DNA of 39,842 nt from NCBI GenBank assembly GCA_020444205.1, contig JAHLLJ010000022.1, forward strand, positions 1-39,842, written 5' to 3'. Both the position numbers and the translations under genes were made by a program. The stretch's first letter is position 1, and each line of letters starts with the position of its first letter. The notes below the pieces were generated by a model. It saw nothing but the letters and a program-made list of their open reading frames with translations, was not told where the DNA came from and made no database searches. Shown piece by piece: positions 15,608 to 23,823 of the stretch. This DNA is from Deltaproteobacteria bacterium (GTDB taxonomy: Bacteria > Desulfobacterota > Desulfarculia > Desulfarculales > Desulfarculaceae).

Positions 15608-15637
15608 GCTCGCCGCCTCGGCCAAGGGGCGGCGAGC
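15608..15637 (+). other. GC-rich hairpin after the TTT binding-protein gene
   Basis: GCTCGCCGCC and GGCGGCGAGC form a perfect 10-bp stem with a 10-nt loop, 10 nt after the binding-protein stop codon and 22 nt before the TctB-like start. There is no U-run. It probably protects the upstream message or reduces readthrough into the membrane subunit genes. Confidence 0.7.
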
Positions 15638-15659
15638 TCACCAATTGGGAGCTTGATCA

Positions 15660-16175
15660 ATGGATGTGACCAAACATCGCTTGATTGCCGACACGGTCCT
15701 GGCTTGCGGCTTGCTTTTGATAAGCGGCCTGGCCTACTGGGGCACCCTGGAACTGCCCGATCCCATATTCGACCCGCTAGGCGCGGCGTTCGTTCCCAAG
15801 GTGCTGGCCTATTGCCTGGCCTTTGCCTCGGTAATCCTTTTAATAAAGACTTTCTATGGGGCCGTCAAATTTTCCGGCGCCAAACAAAACCAGGCAGCCG
15901 GAACCAGCGAGGAGGCCGTCTCCGGCCAAGAGCAGCCCAGACAAAGGAACTGGCTGGCCTTCGCTTCGGTGCTGTTGACCATCGCCTACATCGCGGTGAT
16001 GTATTGCCAGCTCTGCGGCTACCGTACGGCGACCATCATTTTCCTGATCGCCTTCGGCACCATGCTCGCGGGCCTCAAGCCCAAGATGATCGCCATCAAC
16101 CTGGTCATCGCCCTGATCTTGGGATTCGGACTTTATTGGATTTTCACCGAGGTACTGGTGGTCAACCTACCCTGA
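15660..16175 (+). CDS. TTT-family small membrane subunit (TctB-like)
   Basis: A 171-residue membrane protein with about four hydrophobic segments: two near the N-terminus (about 10-26 and 43-65) and two in the C-terminal half (about 100-120 and 125-165). A charged cytoplasmic loop rich in E, Q and R separates the pairs. Length and topology are those of TctB, the poorly conserved small subunit of TTT transporters. Identification rests mainly on its place between the binding protein and the large permease. The ribosome binding site is weak (GGGAG, 10 nt upstream). Confidence 0.85.
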   Translation: MDVTKHRLIADTVLACGLLLISGLAYWGTLELPDPIFDPLGAAFVPKVLAYCLAFASVILLIKTFYGAVKFSGAKQNQAAGTSEEAVSGQEQPRQRNWLAFASVLLTIAYIAVMYCQLCGYRTATIIFLIAFGTMLAGLKPKMIAINLVIALILGFGLYWIFTEVLVVNLP

Positions 16176-16257
16176 TTCGCGCGAGGCGGGCCCGCGCCGG
16201 GCACCGCGAGACCGACCACTGGATTATCTGGGTCCAACATTTGGATAGGAAGCTTCG

Positions 16258-17748
16258 ATGCTCGCACAGGCACTCTTAGACACACTAGCACCGCTGCCAA
16301 TATTCTACATTTTCATCGGCGTTGCTTTGGGATGCATCGTGGGGGCGATTCCCGGTCTTACCGGTTCCATGCTCATAGTATTGACCCTGCCTCTTACCTT
16401 TTACATGGACTCAACCCTGGCCATGATCCTGCTGGTGGCCATGTACGTGGGCTCCATCTCCGGCGGCCTGATCACCGCGACCCTGCTCAGGATGCCGGGC
16501 ACGCCGTCTTCGATCATGACCACCCTGGACGGCTATCCCATGGCCCAGCAGGGCAAGGCCGGCCGGGCCCTGGGCATCGGCATCATGGCCTCCTTTGTGG
16601 GCGGCATAGTGGCCTGGATCTTCATGGTCCTGGTGGCGCCCCCCCTGGGCAAGATCGCGGTCAAGTTCGGACCCTTTGAGTACTTCTCCATGGTGGTCAT
16701 GGCCCTGGTGCTCATAGCCTCGGTGAGCGAAGGCTCTTTCCTCAAGGGCATCATCTCCGGCCTGTTGGGCCTGCTGGTGGCCACCCCGGGCATTGATCCC
16801 GGCACCGCGGTGCCCCGTCTGGACTTCGGCTTCAACGAGATGGCCGGCGGCTTCCACATCCTGCCGGTGCTGATCGGCTTGTTCGGCATCAGCCAGATCA
16901 TCACCGACATCGTCAACATCGATCAGAAGCCCGAAAAAGTGCCCATGAAGTTCTCCAACCTGTTCATGTCCCTCCGGGATTTGAAGAAGCAGGCGGTCAA
17001 CCTGATCCGCTCCTCGGTGATCGGCACCTGGGTGGGCATCCTGCCGGGCATTGGGGCCAACATCGGCTCCATCATCGCCTATGGCGCGGCCAAGAACATG
17101 TCCAAGACCCCGGAGAAGTTCGGCACCGGCCACGACGAGGGCGTCGTGGCCTCCGAGGCGGCCAACAATGCCACCGTCTCCGGCGCGCTGATTCCGCTGA
17201 TCACCCTGGGCATCCCGGGCAGCATCATCGACGCTATCCTGCTGGGGGCCATGTACATCCACAACGTGCAACCCGGCCCCCTGCTGTTCAAGACCAACCC
17301 CGAAATGGCCTACGGGGTGATGTCCTCGGCCCTGGTCGCCAATATATTCATGCTCTTCATCATGGTGGGGGCTACCTTCTTCATCGCCAAGATCGTGGAC
17401 ATTCACAAGGCCTACATCATTCCCGCCATCATTGTGTTTTGCATCATCGGCTCCTTTGCCCTGCACAACCGCATGTTCGATGTGTGGGTGATGTTCGGTT
17501 TCGGCCTGCTGGGCTTCGGGCTAGAGCGCTGCAAGGTACCCCTGGCCCCCTTCATCATCGGGCTCATTCTTTGCCCCCTGGCCGAGCTGCCCATACGGCA
17601 GGGGCTCATGGCCACCGGCGGCAGTCTGGCCCCGCTGGTGACCCGGCCGGCTTCGCTGATTTTCCTGATCATCTCCGCCCTCACCTTTGTGTGGACGATT
17701 TACCAGGAGGTCAGAAAGGCCAACAAGAGCAAGTCAGCAAAGGTTTAA
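16258..17748 (+). CDS. TTT-family large permease subunit (TctA-like)
   Basis: A 496-residue integral membrane protein with 11-12 hydrophobic segments. It has the canonical TctA motifs: GAIPGLTGSM near residue 29, YVGSISGGLITATLLRMPGTP near 63-83, and LDGYPMAQQGKAGRALGIG near 91-109. A second GILPGIGANIGSIIAYG segment near residue 260 reflects the internal duplication of the family. It is the translocation subunit for the substrate delivered by the adjacent binding protein, with uptake driven by an ion gradient. The next gene, a sulfatase-fold hydrolase, starts 44 nt later, so they are probably co-transcribed. Confidence 0.94.
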   Translation: MLAQALLDTLAPLPIFYIFIGVALGCIVGAIPGLTGSMLIVLTLPLTFYMDSTLAMILLVAMYVGSISGGLITATLLRMPGTPSSIMTTLDGYPMAQQGKAGRALGIGIMASFVGGIVAWIFMVLVAPPLGKIAVKFGPFEYFSMVVMALVLIASVSEGSFLKGIISGLLGLLVATPGIDPGTAVPRLDFGFNEMAGGFHILPVLIGLFGISQIITDIVNIDQKPEKVPMKFSNLFMSLRDLKKQAVNLIRSSVIGTWVGILPGIGANIGSIIAYGAAKNMSKTPEKFGTGHDEGVVASEAANNATVSGALIPLITLGIPGSIIDAILLGAMYIHNVQPGPLLFKTNPEMAYGVMSSALVANIFMLFIMVGATFFIAKIVDIHKAYIIPAIIVFCIIGSFALHNRMFDVWVMFGFGLLGFGLERCKVPLAPFIIGLILCPLAELPIRQGLMATGGSLAPLVTRPASLIFLIISALTFVWTIYQEVRKANKSKSAKV

Positions 17749-17792
17749 TCCTTCGCACAAATGATACACCAACGAATAAGGAGAATAGGTAA

Positions 17793-19175
17793 ATGCGCAA
17801 CGTGATATTGATATTCATCGATAGCTTGCGTAAGGATCACGTGGGGGCTTACGGGAACGACTGGATCCAGACGCCCAACCTGGATGCGTTCAGCAAGAAG
17901 AGCTTGAACTTCTCCCAGGCCTACCCCGAGTCCCTGGCCACCATTCCCATCCGTCGCTCCACCATGACCGGCAAGCGCTCCTATCCCTTCCGGGACTGGA
18001 AACCCTCTCTGGGCGACTTCATCTCCGCCCCCGGCTGGCAACCCCTGAGCGACAACGACATTCCGCTCTCGGAGATCCTGTTCGAGGCCAACTACCGCAC
18101 CGCGTTGCTCACCGACGTCTATCACCTGTTCAAGCCCTCCATGAACTACCACCGAGGGTTCTGCGAGTTCCGCTTCATTCGCGGGCAAGAGCTGGACCTG
18201 ATGGACTCCTCCCGTCCCCAGCTGGACCTGGACCACTACCTCACCCCCAAGATGCGCGGCCTGGTTTCCGAGTATCAGACCCGCCAGTACCTGACCAACG
18301 TGCGGCACCGCAAGGGCGAGCAGGATCACTTTTCTCCCATGGTCTTCCAGGAGGCCATCGATTGGCTGGAGCGCAACCAGGACGCCGAAAGCTTTTACAT
18401 GCACGTGGACAGCTTCGACCCGCATGAGCCCTGGGACCCGCCCAAGAAGTACTGGAGCCTCTACGACGACCCCAACTACTCCGGCCGCGAGATCATCTGC
18501 CCTGACTACGGCGACCCCCTTAGCTTCATGAGCCAGGAGGAGCTCAACCACGTCCGCGCCATGTACGCCGGCGAGGTCACCATGGTGGACCACTGGTTCG
18601 GCAAGTTCATCGCCAAGATCGAGGAACTGGGCCTGGACAAGGACACCATGATCATCATGATCTCCGACCACGGCCATCCCCTGGGCGAGCACAACATCAT
18701 CCGCAAGAACCCCTCGGCCATGTACCCCGAGCAGCTGGATATCCCGCTGATGATCCGCCATCCCGAGGGCAAGGGCGCGGGCCAGAGCGTGGACGGCTAC
18801 GTGTACAACCACGACGTGTTCAAGACCATCATCAACTTCACCGGTGCGGAGATTAATTACGATGTGCCCTCTCAGGACCTGATGAACATGGAGCGCGGCC
18901 GCGATTACGCCACCTGCGCCTTCAAGGGCATCACCTGGTCCAAGACCGATGATTACGCCTTCTTCTGCCAGATGGACGGTTCCGATCCCCACTTGTTCGA
19001 CATCAAAGAGGACCCCGGCCAGTTCAACAACATCGCCGCCGACCGTCCTCAAGTTGTCAAAGAGATGTTCGAGCTGATCAAACAGGATGCCAACGGCCCC
19101 CTTCCCGACTTCTCCTCCCTCCAAGGGCAGTTGACCGCACCCCGCTTCAGCACCGCGCTGAGCATCGCTAAATAA
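17793..19175 (+). CDS. Sulfatase-fold (alkaline phosphatase superfamily) hydrolase with Thr at the formylglycine position
   Basis: A 460-residue hydrolase with the sulfatase layout: an N-terminal metal-binding IDSLRKDH (D10), GAYGNDWIQTPNLD near residue 18, and a C-terminal metal motif SDHGHPLGEH near residue 290, then PLMIRHPEG. The signature C-x-P-x-R-x4-T-G is present as T50-I-P-I-R54 with T59-G60. The Cys (or Ser) that would be matured to formylglycine is Thr. That makes a phosphodiesterase- or NPP-like Thr nucleophile more likely than a classical sulfatase. There is no signal peptide, so it acts in the cytoplasm on imported material. AAGGAG precedes the ATG. Confidence 0.85.
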   Translation: MRNVILIFIDSLRKDHVGAYGNDWIQTPNLDAFSKKSLNFSQAYPESLATIPIRRSTMTGKRSYPFRDWKPSLGDFISAPGWQPLSDNDIPLSEILFEANYRTALLTDVYHLFKPSMNYHRGFCEFRFIRGQELDLMDSSRPQLDLDHYLTPKMRGLVSEYQTRQYLTNVRHRKGEQDHFSPMVFQEAIDWLERNQDAESFYMHVDSFDPHEPWDPPKKYWSLYDDPNYSGREIICPDYGDPLSFMSQEELNHVRAMYAGEVTMVDHWFGKFIAKIEELGLDKDTMIIMISDHGHPLGEHNIIRKNPSAMYPEQLDIPLMIRHPEGKGAGQSVDGYVYNHDVFKTIINFTGAEINYDVPSQDLMNMERGRDYATCAFKGITWSKTDDYAFFCQMDGSDPHLFDIKEDPGQFNNIAADRPQVVKEMFELIKQDANGPLPDFSSLQGQLTAPRFSTALSIAK

Positions 19176-19190
19176 TATTCTGGCAAAGGT

Positions 19191-19220
19191 CGAGCCGGCA
19201 CTACCCTCGGTGCCGGCTCG
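19191..19220 (+). terminator. Perfect 11-bp hairpin after the first sulfatase-fold gene
   Basis: CGAGCCGGCAC and GTGCCGGCTCG form a perfect stem around an 8-nt loop, 16 nt past the stop codon. The following ACTCAATATTTC has no proper U-run, so it may act as an attenuator or 3' stabiliser rather than a full terminator. The next gene is 225 bp further on, so a new promoter is plausible. Confidence 0.5.
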
Positions 19221-19330
19221 ACTCAATATTTCAGGGTCTAGGGCCGGCTTCCGTACTCCGGCCGGGGATGACGCGGCTTGGTGGAATCGCCGGCAAAGAC
19301 AACAAGCCCCAACCTGCACGGCAGCGGTCA

Positions 19331-19371
19331 TATCGATCGTTTTAATAGATATTTATAAAAATATTATCGAT
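19331..19371 (+). promoter_or_regulatory. AT-rich segment with two TATCGAT boxes, candidate internal promoter/operator
   Basis: In an otherwise GC-rich region, about 60 bp of AT-rich DNA holds a direct repeat of TATCGAT (19331-19337 and 19365-19371, 34 bp apart). Each contains the palindrome ATCGAT. It lies between a hairpin and the small acidic gene, where a second promoter of the cluster would be expected. I cannot assign clear -35 and -10 boxes. Confidence 0.3.
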
Positions 19372-19445
19372 TAGATAAATAAATTCGCTTGCATGATACT
19401 AGACACCGAAAGGGCATTTACTCCACCGTCAGGAGGTCACTAGAG

Positions 19446-19862
19446 ATGGAAGTCAAGGAAACCGCGGCCTGCGGAATCACCCAACGCAAGTTCGCCATCG
19501 AGATAGACCCGGATGAGCTACCCGATTTCTTCAGGATTATCCGCTTCGCCGCCTCGGGGGCCGGCAAATACGACGACGAGGAGCTGGACGATGTGATCGG
19601 GCAGATGTCCTACATCTGCGGCGCGGCCATCGAGGAGGAGCCGGACGAGGACGCGGACGTGGAGGAGATCCTCTGGAAGGAAGAGGATGGCTCGTTCCTG
19701 CTCCTGTTCACCGAGACCTCGGGCTCCAAGCTCTATCAGATATTCCGGGCCTTGCTGGAGGACAGCGAGGAGTACGACAAGGAGCTGGCTCAAAGGTTGA
19801 GCAAGGAGATTCAGGAGCTGGCCCCCTCCATCTTGGACAACGTGCCGGTCATCAACCGCTAG
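19446..19862 (+). CDS. Small acidic protein of unknown function
   Basis: A 138-residue soluble protein that I do not recognise. It starts MEVKETAACGITQRKFAIEI and has an acidic middle (many D and E at about 40-85, including EEEPDEDADVEE). The C-terminal half is amphipathic helical, with LYQIFRALLEDSEEYDKEL. It has no signal peptide or membrane segment. AGGAGGT is placed well before this ATG; a longer frame starting upstream has no ribosome site. It ends 10 nt before the second sulfatase-fold gene, so the two are probably translated as a pair. An accessory or inhibitory partner of a neighbouring enzyme is possible but unsupported. Confidence 0.75.
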   Translation: MEVKETAACGITQRKFAIEIDPDELPDFFRIIRFAASGAGKYDDEELDDVIGQMSYICGAAIEEEPDEDADVEEILWKEEDGSFLLLFTETSGSKLYQIFRALLEDSEEYDKELAQRLSKEIQELAPSILDNVPVINR

Positions 19863-19872
19863 GAGCAGCCCC

Positions 19873-21174
19873 ATGAACGTCATTATGATCATTAACGACA
19901 GCCTGCGTTGGGACCATTTGGGCTGCTACGGCAACGATTGGATCCAGACGCCCAACCTGGACAAGCTCTCATCTGAAAGCGCCACCTTTGATTGGTGCTA
20001 CTCCGAAGGCCTGCCCACGGTGCCCACCCGCACCACCTTTTTCACCGGCCGCTTCACCTTCCCCTTCCGGGGCTGGCAGCGCCTGGAGCCCACCGACGTG
20101 GTGCTGGCCGAGACGCTGTGGAACAAAGGCATCACTTCGGCCATGGTGACCGATGTGTACCACCTGCACAAGCCCTCCATGGCCTTTGAGCGGGGCTTTG
20201 ACTACACCGAGCACATCCGCGGCCACGAGGGAGATCCCTGGATCGTGGACCCGGCCATCGACGTGTCCGGTAAGGTGGAAAGCCACCACAAACCCTACGG
20301 CAAGGACAAGGCGGTGCGCTCGCAACTGGAGCAGTACTTCCGCAACATCAGCTGGTGGGAAGGCGAGGAGGACACCTTTGTGGCGCGGGTCATGCGCGGC
20401 GGCCTGGAGTGGCTCAAGCGTCAACCCAAAAAAGATAATTTCATGCTCTGGCTGGACTGCTTCGACCCCCACGAGCCCTGGGATCCGCCCGAGCCCTATC
20501 GCTCCATGTACGTGGATCCCAATTATCAGGGCATGGACATCATCCAGCCCATCCCGGGACCGGCCGAGGGCTACCTGACCCCCGAGGAGCTACAGCACAT
20601 CAAAAACCTGTACGCGGGCAAGGTGAGCCTGTGCGACAAGTGGGTAGGCTGGTTCCTGGATGAGGTAGGCAAGATGGGCCTGCTGGAAGACACCCTGGTC
20701 ATCTTCACCACCGACCACGGCGAGCCCTTCAACGAGCACGGCTTCATCAAAAAGGCCGAGCCCGGCCTCTATGAGGAACTGACCCACATCCCCCTGATCA
20801 TCCGCCATCCCGAGGGCATCGGCGCGGGCCAGCGCTTTGGGGCCATGGTGGAAACCACTGAAATCTTCCCGACCGTCCTGGATTTCTTCGGGGTGCGCAC
20901 CCCGCCGCGCATTCACGGCAAATCCCTGCTGCCCATGATGAGGGGCGAACAGGACAAGCTCCGCGACTATGCCTACATGGGCTACTTCAAGCAGTCCTGG
21001 CGGATCAGCGACCAGGAGTGGGCCTTCATGCTCAACTTGGCCAAGGGCAAGGGGAACGAGCTCTACAACCTCAAGGCCGACCCAGGCGAGCTGAACAACC
21101 TCATTGAGGCCGAGCCCGAAAAGGCCATGGAGCTGGAGCTGGAGCTCAGGCGCTTCGTGGCCGGGCTCAAGTAG
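19873..21174 (+). CDS. Second sulfatase-fold hydrolase with Thr at the formylglycine position
   Basis: A 433-residue paralogue of the hydrolase encoded about 2 kb upstream, sharing INDSLRWDHLGCYGNDWIQT at the start and TTDHGEPFNEHG near residue 283, then PLIIRHPEG. The signature reads T49-V-P-T-R53-x4-T58-G59, so again the Cys/Ser for formylglycine is replaced by Thr. The Asp-His metal pair (DHG) is more like phosphonate-monoester hydrolases and phosphodiesterases than the Asp-Asn of arylsulfatases. No signal peptide is present. GGAG lies just upstream of the ATG, and the next gene starts 11 nt after its stop. Substrate unknown; probably an ester related to that of its paralogue. Confidence 0.85.
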   Translation: MNVIMIINDSLRWDHLGCYGNDWIQTPNLDKLSSESATFDWCYSEGLPTVPTRTTFFTGRFTFPFRGWQRLEPTDVVLAETLWNKGITSAMVTDVYHLHKPSMAFERGFDYTEHIRGHEGDPWIVDPAIDVSGKVESHHKPYGKDKAVRSQLEQYFRNISWWEGEEDTFVARVMRGGLEWLKRQPKKDNFMLWLDCFDPHEPWDPPEPYRSMYVDPNYQGMDIIQPIPGPAEGYLTPEELQHIKNLYAGKVSLCDKWVGWFLDEVGKMGLLEDTLVIFTTDHGEPFNEHGFIKKAEPGLYEELTHIPLIIRHPEGIGAGQRFGAMVETTEIFPTVLDFFGVRTPPRIHGKSLLPMMRGEQDKLRDYAYMGYFKQSWRISDQEWAFMLNLAKGKGNELYNLKADPGELNNLIEAEPEKAMELELELRRFVAGLK

Positions 21175-21185
21175 GCGGCCATTCC

Positions 21186-22454
21186 ATGGAAGATATGGAG
21201 CGCAAACAGTCCCTGGCCCCGCTGCTGTGGGCGGAAAACCGGGCCCTCTTGGACCAGCTCTCCGAGGCGGAGAGCGCCTCCCTGGCCAAGTACGTTGACG
21301 AGCAAAACGTGGAGGATGTCCAGGCGGCCATAGGCAGTGACCAAGAGATTGAACAGGTGCTCTTCTGGGATGGCGGCGGCAAGTTCGACGATCCGGCCTG
21401 GCAGGACCTGGTGCCCCTGAACGAGCCCAATCGCGAATTGTGGAATCAGGCCACCGCTCTTTTTCTGGCCAAGCGCAAAGAGGCGGTGGCCTGCCAGCGC
21501 CGCTCGGACCTGACCCTGCTCAGCCAGTTTAACCCCGGCCTCATATTCACCGGTCTGACCGGGGCCCTGCGCTGCGATGAAAGCGGCCGTCCGGACCCGG
21601 ATGGGGCCTGCTTCCAAGGCGTGGAGTTTCGCCTGACCGGCAGCATAGGCGAGCAAGCCAATAGCCTGAGCGTCGTGGGGCGCGAGGCGGGCGGCTGGGA
21701 GGTTATGCTGGGTACGCCTACTTCGCCGGGCATGAGGTTGAACCTGGGCGACGGCTACAGTCAACTACAGGTGGCCCAGCTCTTGGGCCGCGACCTGCCC
21801 AAGAGCGGGCTATCCGGCAGCCTGCGCGGCCTGGACGGCGCACCGGTGGAGTGCGAGCTAAAGGCGGTGCGCAAGAAGGTACGCCAGGGTCTGGACTCGG
21901 GCCTGCCAACCCAAGCCCGGCTCCACCTGGGCCTGGAGGTTTCAAGTGCGGGTGACGCCCTGTCCCAGGCGGAGAACATCGCCCAGACCATTTACAAGCG
22001 GCTGGGCCTGGAGCTGGAGATCGCCAGCCTGGCGCGGCAGTACGGCAACTTCCACCTAGTGCGCAACGAGAACTTCGACTCGTTCATGGAGGCCGGTGAG
22101 GGCTGCCCCGGCGTGGTCTTCCTCACCGCCACTCTGGAGTGCCGCCGTTGCCGCCGGGAGCTGCCCCTATTCAAGCAGATGGCCGCCCGTTATCCGGCCG
22201 TGAAATTCGGCCTGGTGAACATGAATGCCCCTCACGCCAACTTCCACGAGCGGGTTTTTGGCGACATGGCCGGAGGCGATGCCAACCGCTTTGTGCAGAC
22301 TGCGGACGGGGCCACGCCCTTCACCATCGTCTACACGCCGGAGCAAGGCGGCGGCATGGCCTACCGAGGACACATCGCCACTCCCAAGGACCAGCGCCCT
22401 CCATCCTCTCAGGATGTGTTGGCCCTGCTCGACCGGCACCTGCCTACGGCGTGA
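21186..22454 (+). CDS. Two-part protein: unknown N-terminal region plus thioredoxin-fold C-terminus with CRRC motif (copy A)
   Basis: A 422-residue soluble protein. Residues 1-290 are unfamiliar to me; they include a GSDQEIEQVLFWDGGGKFDDP block near 50-70 and a GLIFTGLTGALRCDE block near 118-132. From about residue 305 it looks like a thioredoxin fold: a beta strand (GVVFLTATLE), the redox motif C319-R-R-C322 followed by a helix, and a second strand (KFGLVNMNAPHA) at the place of the thioredoxin beta-3. A cis-Pro-like TPFTIVY follows, then a C-terminal helix. It is adjacent to a close paralogue and to lipoyl-protein and lipoamide-dehydrogenase genes, suggesting a dithiol relay. The ribosome site is weak. 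Confidence 0.75.
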   Translation: MEDMERKQSLAPLLWAENRALLDQLSEAESASLAKYVDEQNVEDVQAAIGSDQEIEQVLFWDGGGKFDDPAWQDLVPLNEPNRELWNQATALFLAKRKEAVACQRRSDLTLLSQFNPGLIFTGLTGALRCDESGRPDPDGACFQGVEFRLTGSIGEQANSLSVVGREAGGWEVMLGTPTSPGMRLNLGDGYSQLQVAQLLGRDLPKSGLSGSLRGLDGAPVECELKAVRKKVRQGLDSGLPTQARLHLGLEVSSAGDALSQAENIAQTIYKRLGLELEIASLARQYGNFHLVRNENFDSFMEAGEGCPGVVFLTATLECRRCRRELPLFKQMAARYPAVKFGLVNMNAPHANFHERVFGDMAGGDANRFVQTADGATPFTIVYTPEQGGGMAYRGHIATPKDQRPPSSQDVLALLDRHLPTA

Positions 22455-22504
22455 TCCTTTCCTCATCAGTGAAACAACGTCATCAAGCTACACGGAACAG
22501 ACAC

Positions 22505-23782
22505 ATGGGGCCAACGCAAACCACCATCATAGACCCGCGAGACCTGTTTCCCGCCAATCGCGGTCTACCCAACGAGTTCAACCAGCATGAGCGGGAATCC
22601 TTTGAGGCCTACGTGAACCAGGAAAACCTGGCAATGGTCCAGGGGGCAATCGGCTCGGACCAAGACATCGAGGCGATTCTTTTTTGGGATCGCGGCGGCA
22701 AGTTCGATGATCCCGTTTGGAAAGAACTGACCCCCCTGGGCCAGGCCTCCACGGAATTGATGGCGGCGGCTACCGCTTTTTATGCTGACAAGCGCCGCCT
22801 GGCCGTCAGGAACCAGCGCAGGCAAGACCTGTCCCTGGGCAGCGGCTTCAACCGTGACCTGCTTTTCTCCGGCCTGGCCGGAGCGGTGCGCTGCGGCCCG
22901 GATGGTCGGCCCGATGAAACCGGCAGATTTTTACGCGGCGTGGAGCTGCGGCTGGTGGGCAGCGTAGGAGTTCATTACAACAGTATCAGCATAATGCCCC
23001 TGCCGGCGGGCGACGGCTACGCGGTACAACTGGGCACTCCGCCCGAGGATGGCGCGCCGGGCCAGGAGGTTAACACCAGCGATCCTTTCAGCTTGGTGCA
23101 ACTGGCCTACCTGGTGCATAACGATCTACCCCAGGCCGGTTACCAACCCTCCCTGACCCAAAGCGCCGGAGATGCCTCCATCCCACCTCCCTCGGAGGTG
23201 CGCAAGGCGAACCGCCAAGGACGATCCCTGGGGCTGCAAGGCGAGGTTCGGTTGCACGTGCGGGCCGAGGTCGGTTCGGTGGAACAGGCCCTGGCCCTGG
23301 CCGAGGACATGGCCAGAATCATCTACAAGCGCTTCGGCATGGAGATCGAGATCTACAAGATCGGGCGCTCGTTTCCCAACATGTTTTTGCTGCGCAATGA
23401 GCAGTTCGACCAAATGGTCCGCGGCCTGGGGCCCGATGACCGGGGCCTGGTGTTCATGACCTACACCCTGGAGTGCCGCCGCTGCCGCCGCGAGCTGGCG
23501 GGCTTCACCCGGTTGGCGCGCCAGTTCCCCCAGGTTAAGTTCGCCATGATTAACATGAACGCACCCCACGTGAAGTTTCAGAAGAGGGTGTTCGGCGACG
23601 CGGTGGGTGGCGACCCCAACCAATTCGCCCGCTCCACCACGGCCACCACGCCATTCTCCTTCATCTACAAGTGGGAAACGGATCGGGGTCTATCCTACCA
23701 AGGCTACGTGGCCACGGCCAAGGACGAGCCCCCGCCTTCCTTGGAGATGCTGATGGCCAAAATCAGAGAGTTTATTTTTTAG
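22505..23782 (+). CDS. Two-part protein: unknown N-terminal region plus thioredoxin-fold C-terminus with CRRC motif (copy B)
   Basis: A 425-residue paralogue of the preceding gene along its whole length. It keeps the N-terminal IGSDQDIEAILFWDRGGKFDDP block, the central FNRDLLFSGLAGAVRC block, and the C-terminal LECRRCRREL redox motif near residue 322 followed by KFAMINMNAPH. I start it at the ATG after the intergenic gap; a longer open frame running back into copy A is an overlap artefact. The two copies likely form a heterodimer or act on two related substrates. Conservation of the C-x-x-C in both argues that redox chemistry is needed. The N-terminal region matches no domain I know. Confidence 0.75.
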   Translation: MGPTQTTIIDPRDLFPANRGLPNEFNQHERESFEAYVNQENLAMVQGAIGSDQDIEAILFWDRGGKFDDPVWKELTPLGQASTELMAAATAFYADKRRLAVRNQRRQDLSLGSGFNRDLLFSGLAGAVRCGPDGRPDETGRFLRGVELRLVGSVGVHYNSISIMPLPAGDGYAVQLGTPPEDGAPGQEVNTSDPFSLVQLAYLVHNDLPQAGYQPSLTQSAGDASIPPPSEVRKANRQGRSLGLQGEVRLHVRAEVGSVEQALALAEDMARIIYKRFGMEIEIYKIGRSFPNMFLLRNEQFDQMVRGLGPDDRGLVFMTYTLECRRCRRELAGFTRLARQFPQVKFAMINMNAPHVKFQKRVFGDAVGGDPNQFARSTTATTPFSFIYKWETDRGLSYQGYVATAKDEPPPSLEMLMAKIREFIF

Positions 23783-23823
23783 GCAATAACGCGGGCAACC
23801 CAAGGGAGAAAGGCGCGGGACAC

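Noticed and set aside
16411-17466. Antisense open frame of 351 codons opposite the TctA-like gene
   Set aside because: Shadow of the permease gene; extreme H, G, D and Q content and no start signal.
17745-19331. Antisense open frame of more than 500 codons opposite the first hydrolase gene
   Set aside because: It mirrors the coding strand of a clear gene in GC-rich DNA; its protein is low-complexity (rich in V, G, L, H) with no family motif.
17793-21174. Classical formylglycine sulfatases
   Set aside because: The Cys/Ser needed for formylglycine is Thr in both, and no sulfatase-maturing enzyme gene is in the window.
22139-22504. Longer start for CxxC copy B, overlapping copy A
   Set aside because: The extra residues are an out-of-frame reading of copy A; paralogue alignment begins at the later ATG at 22505.
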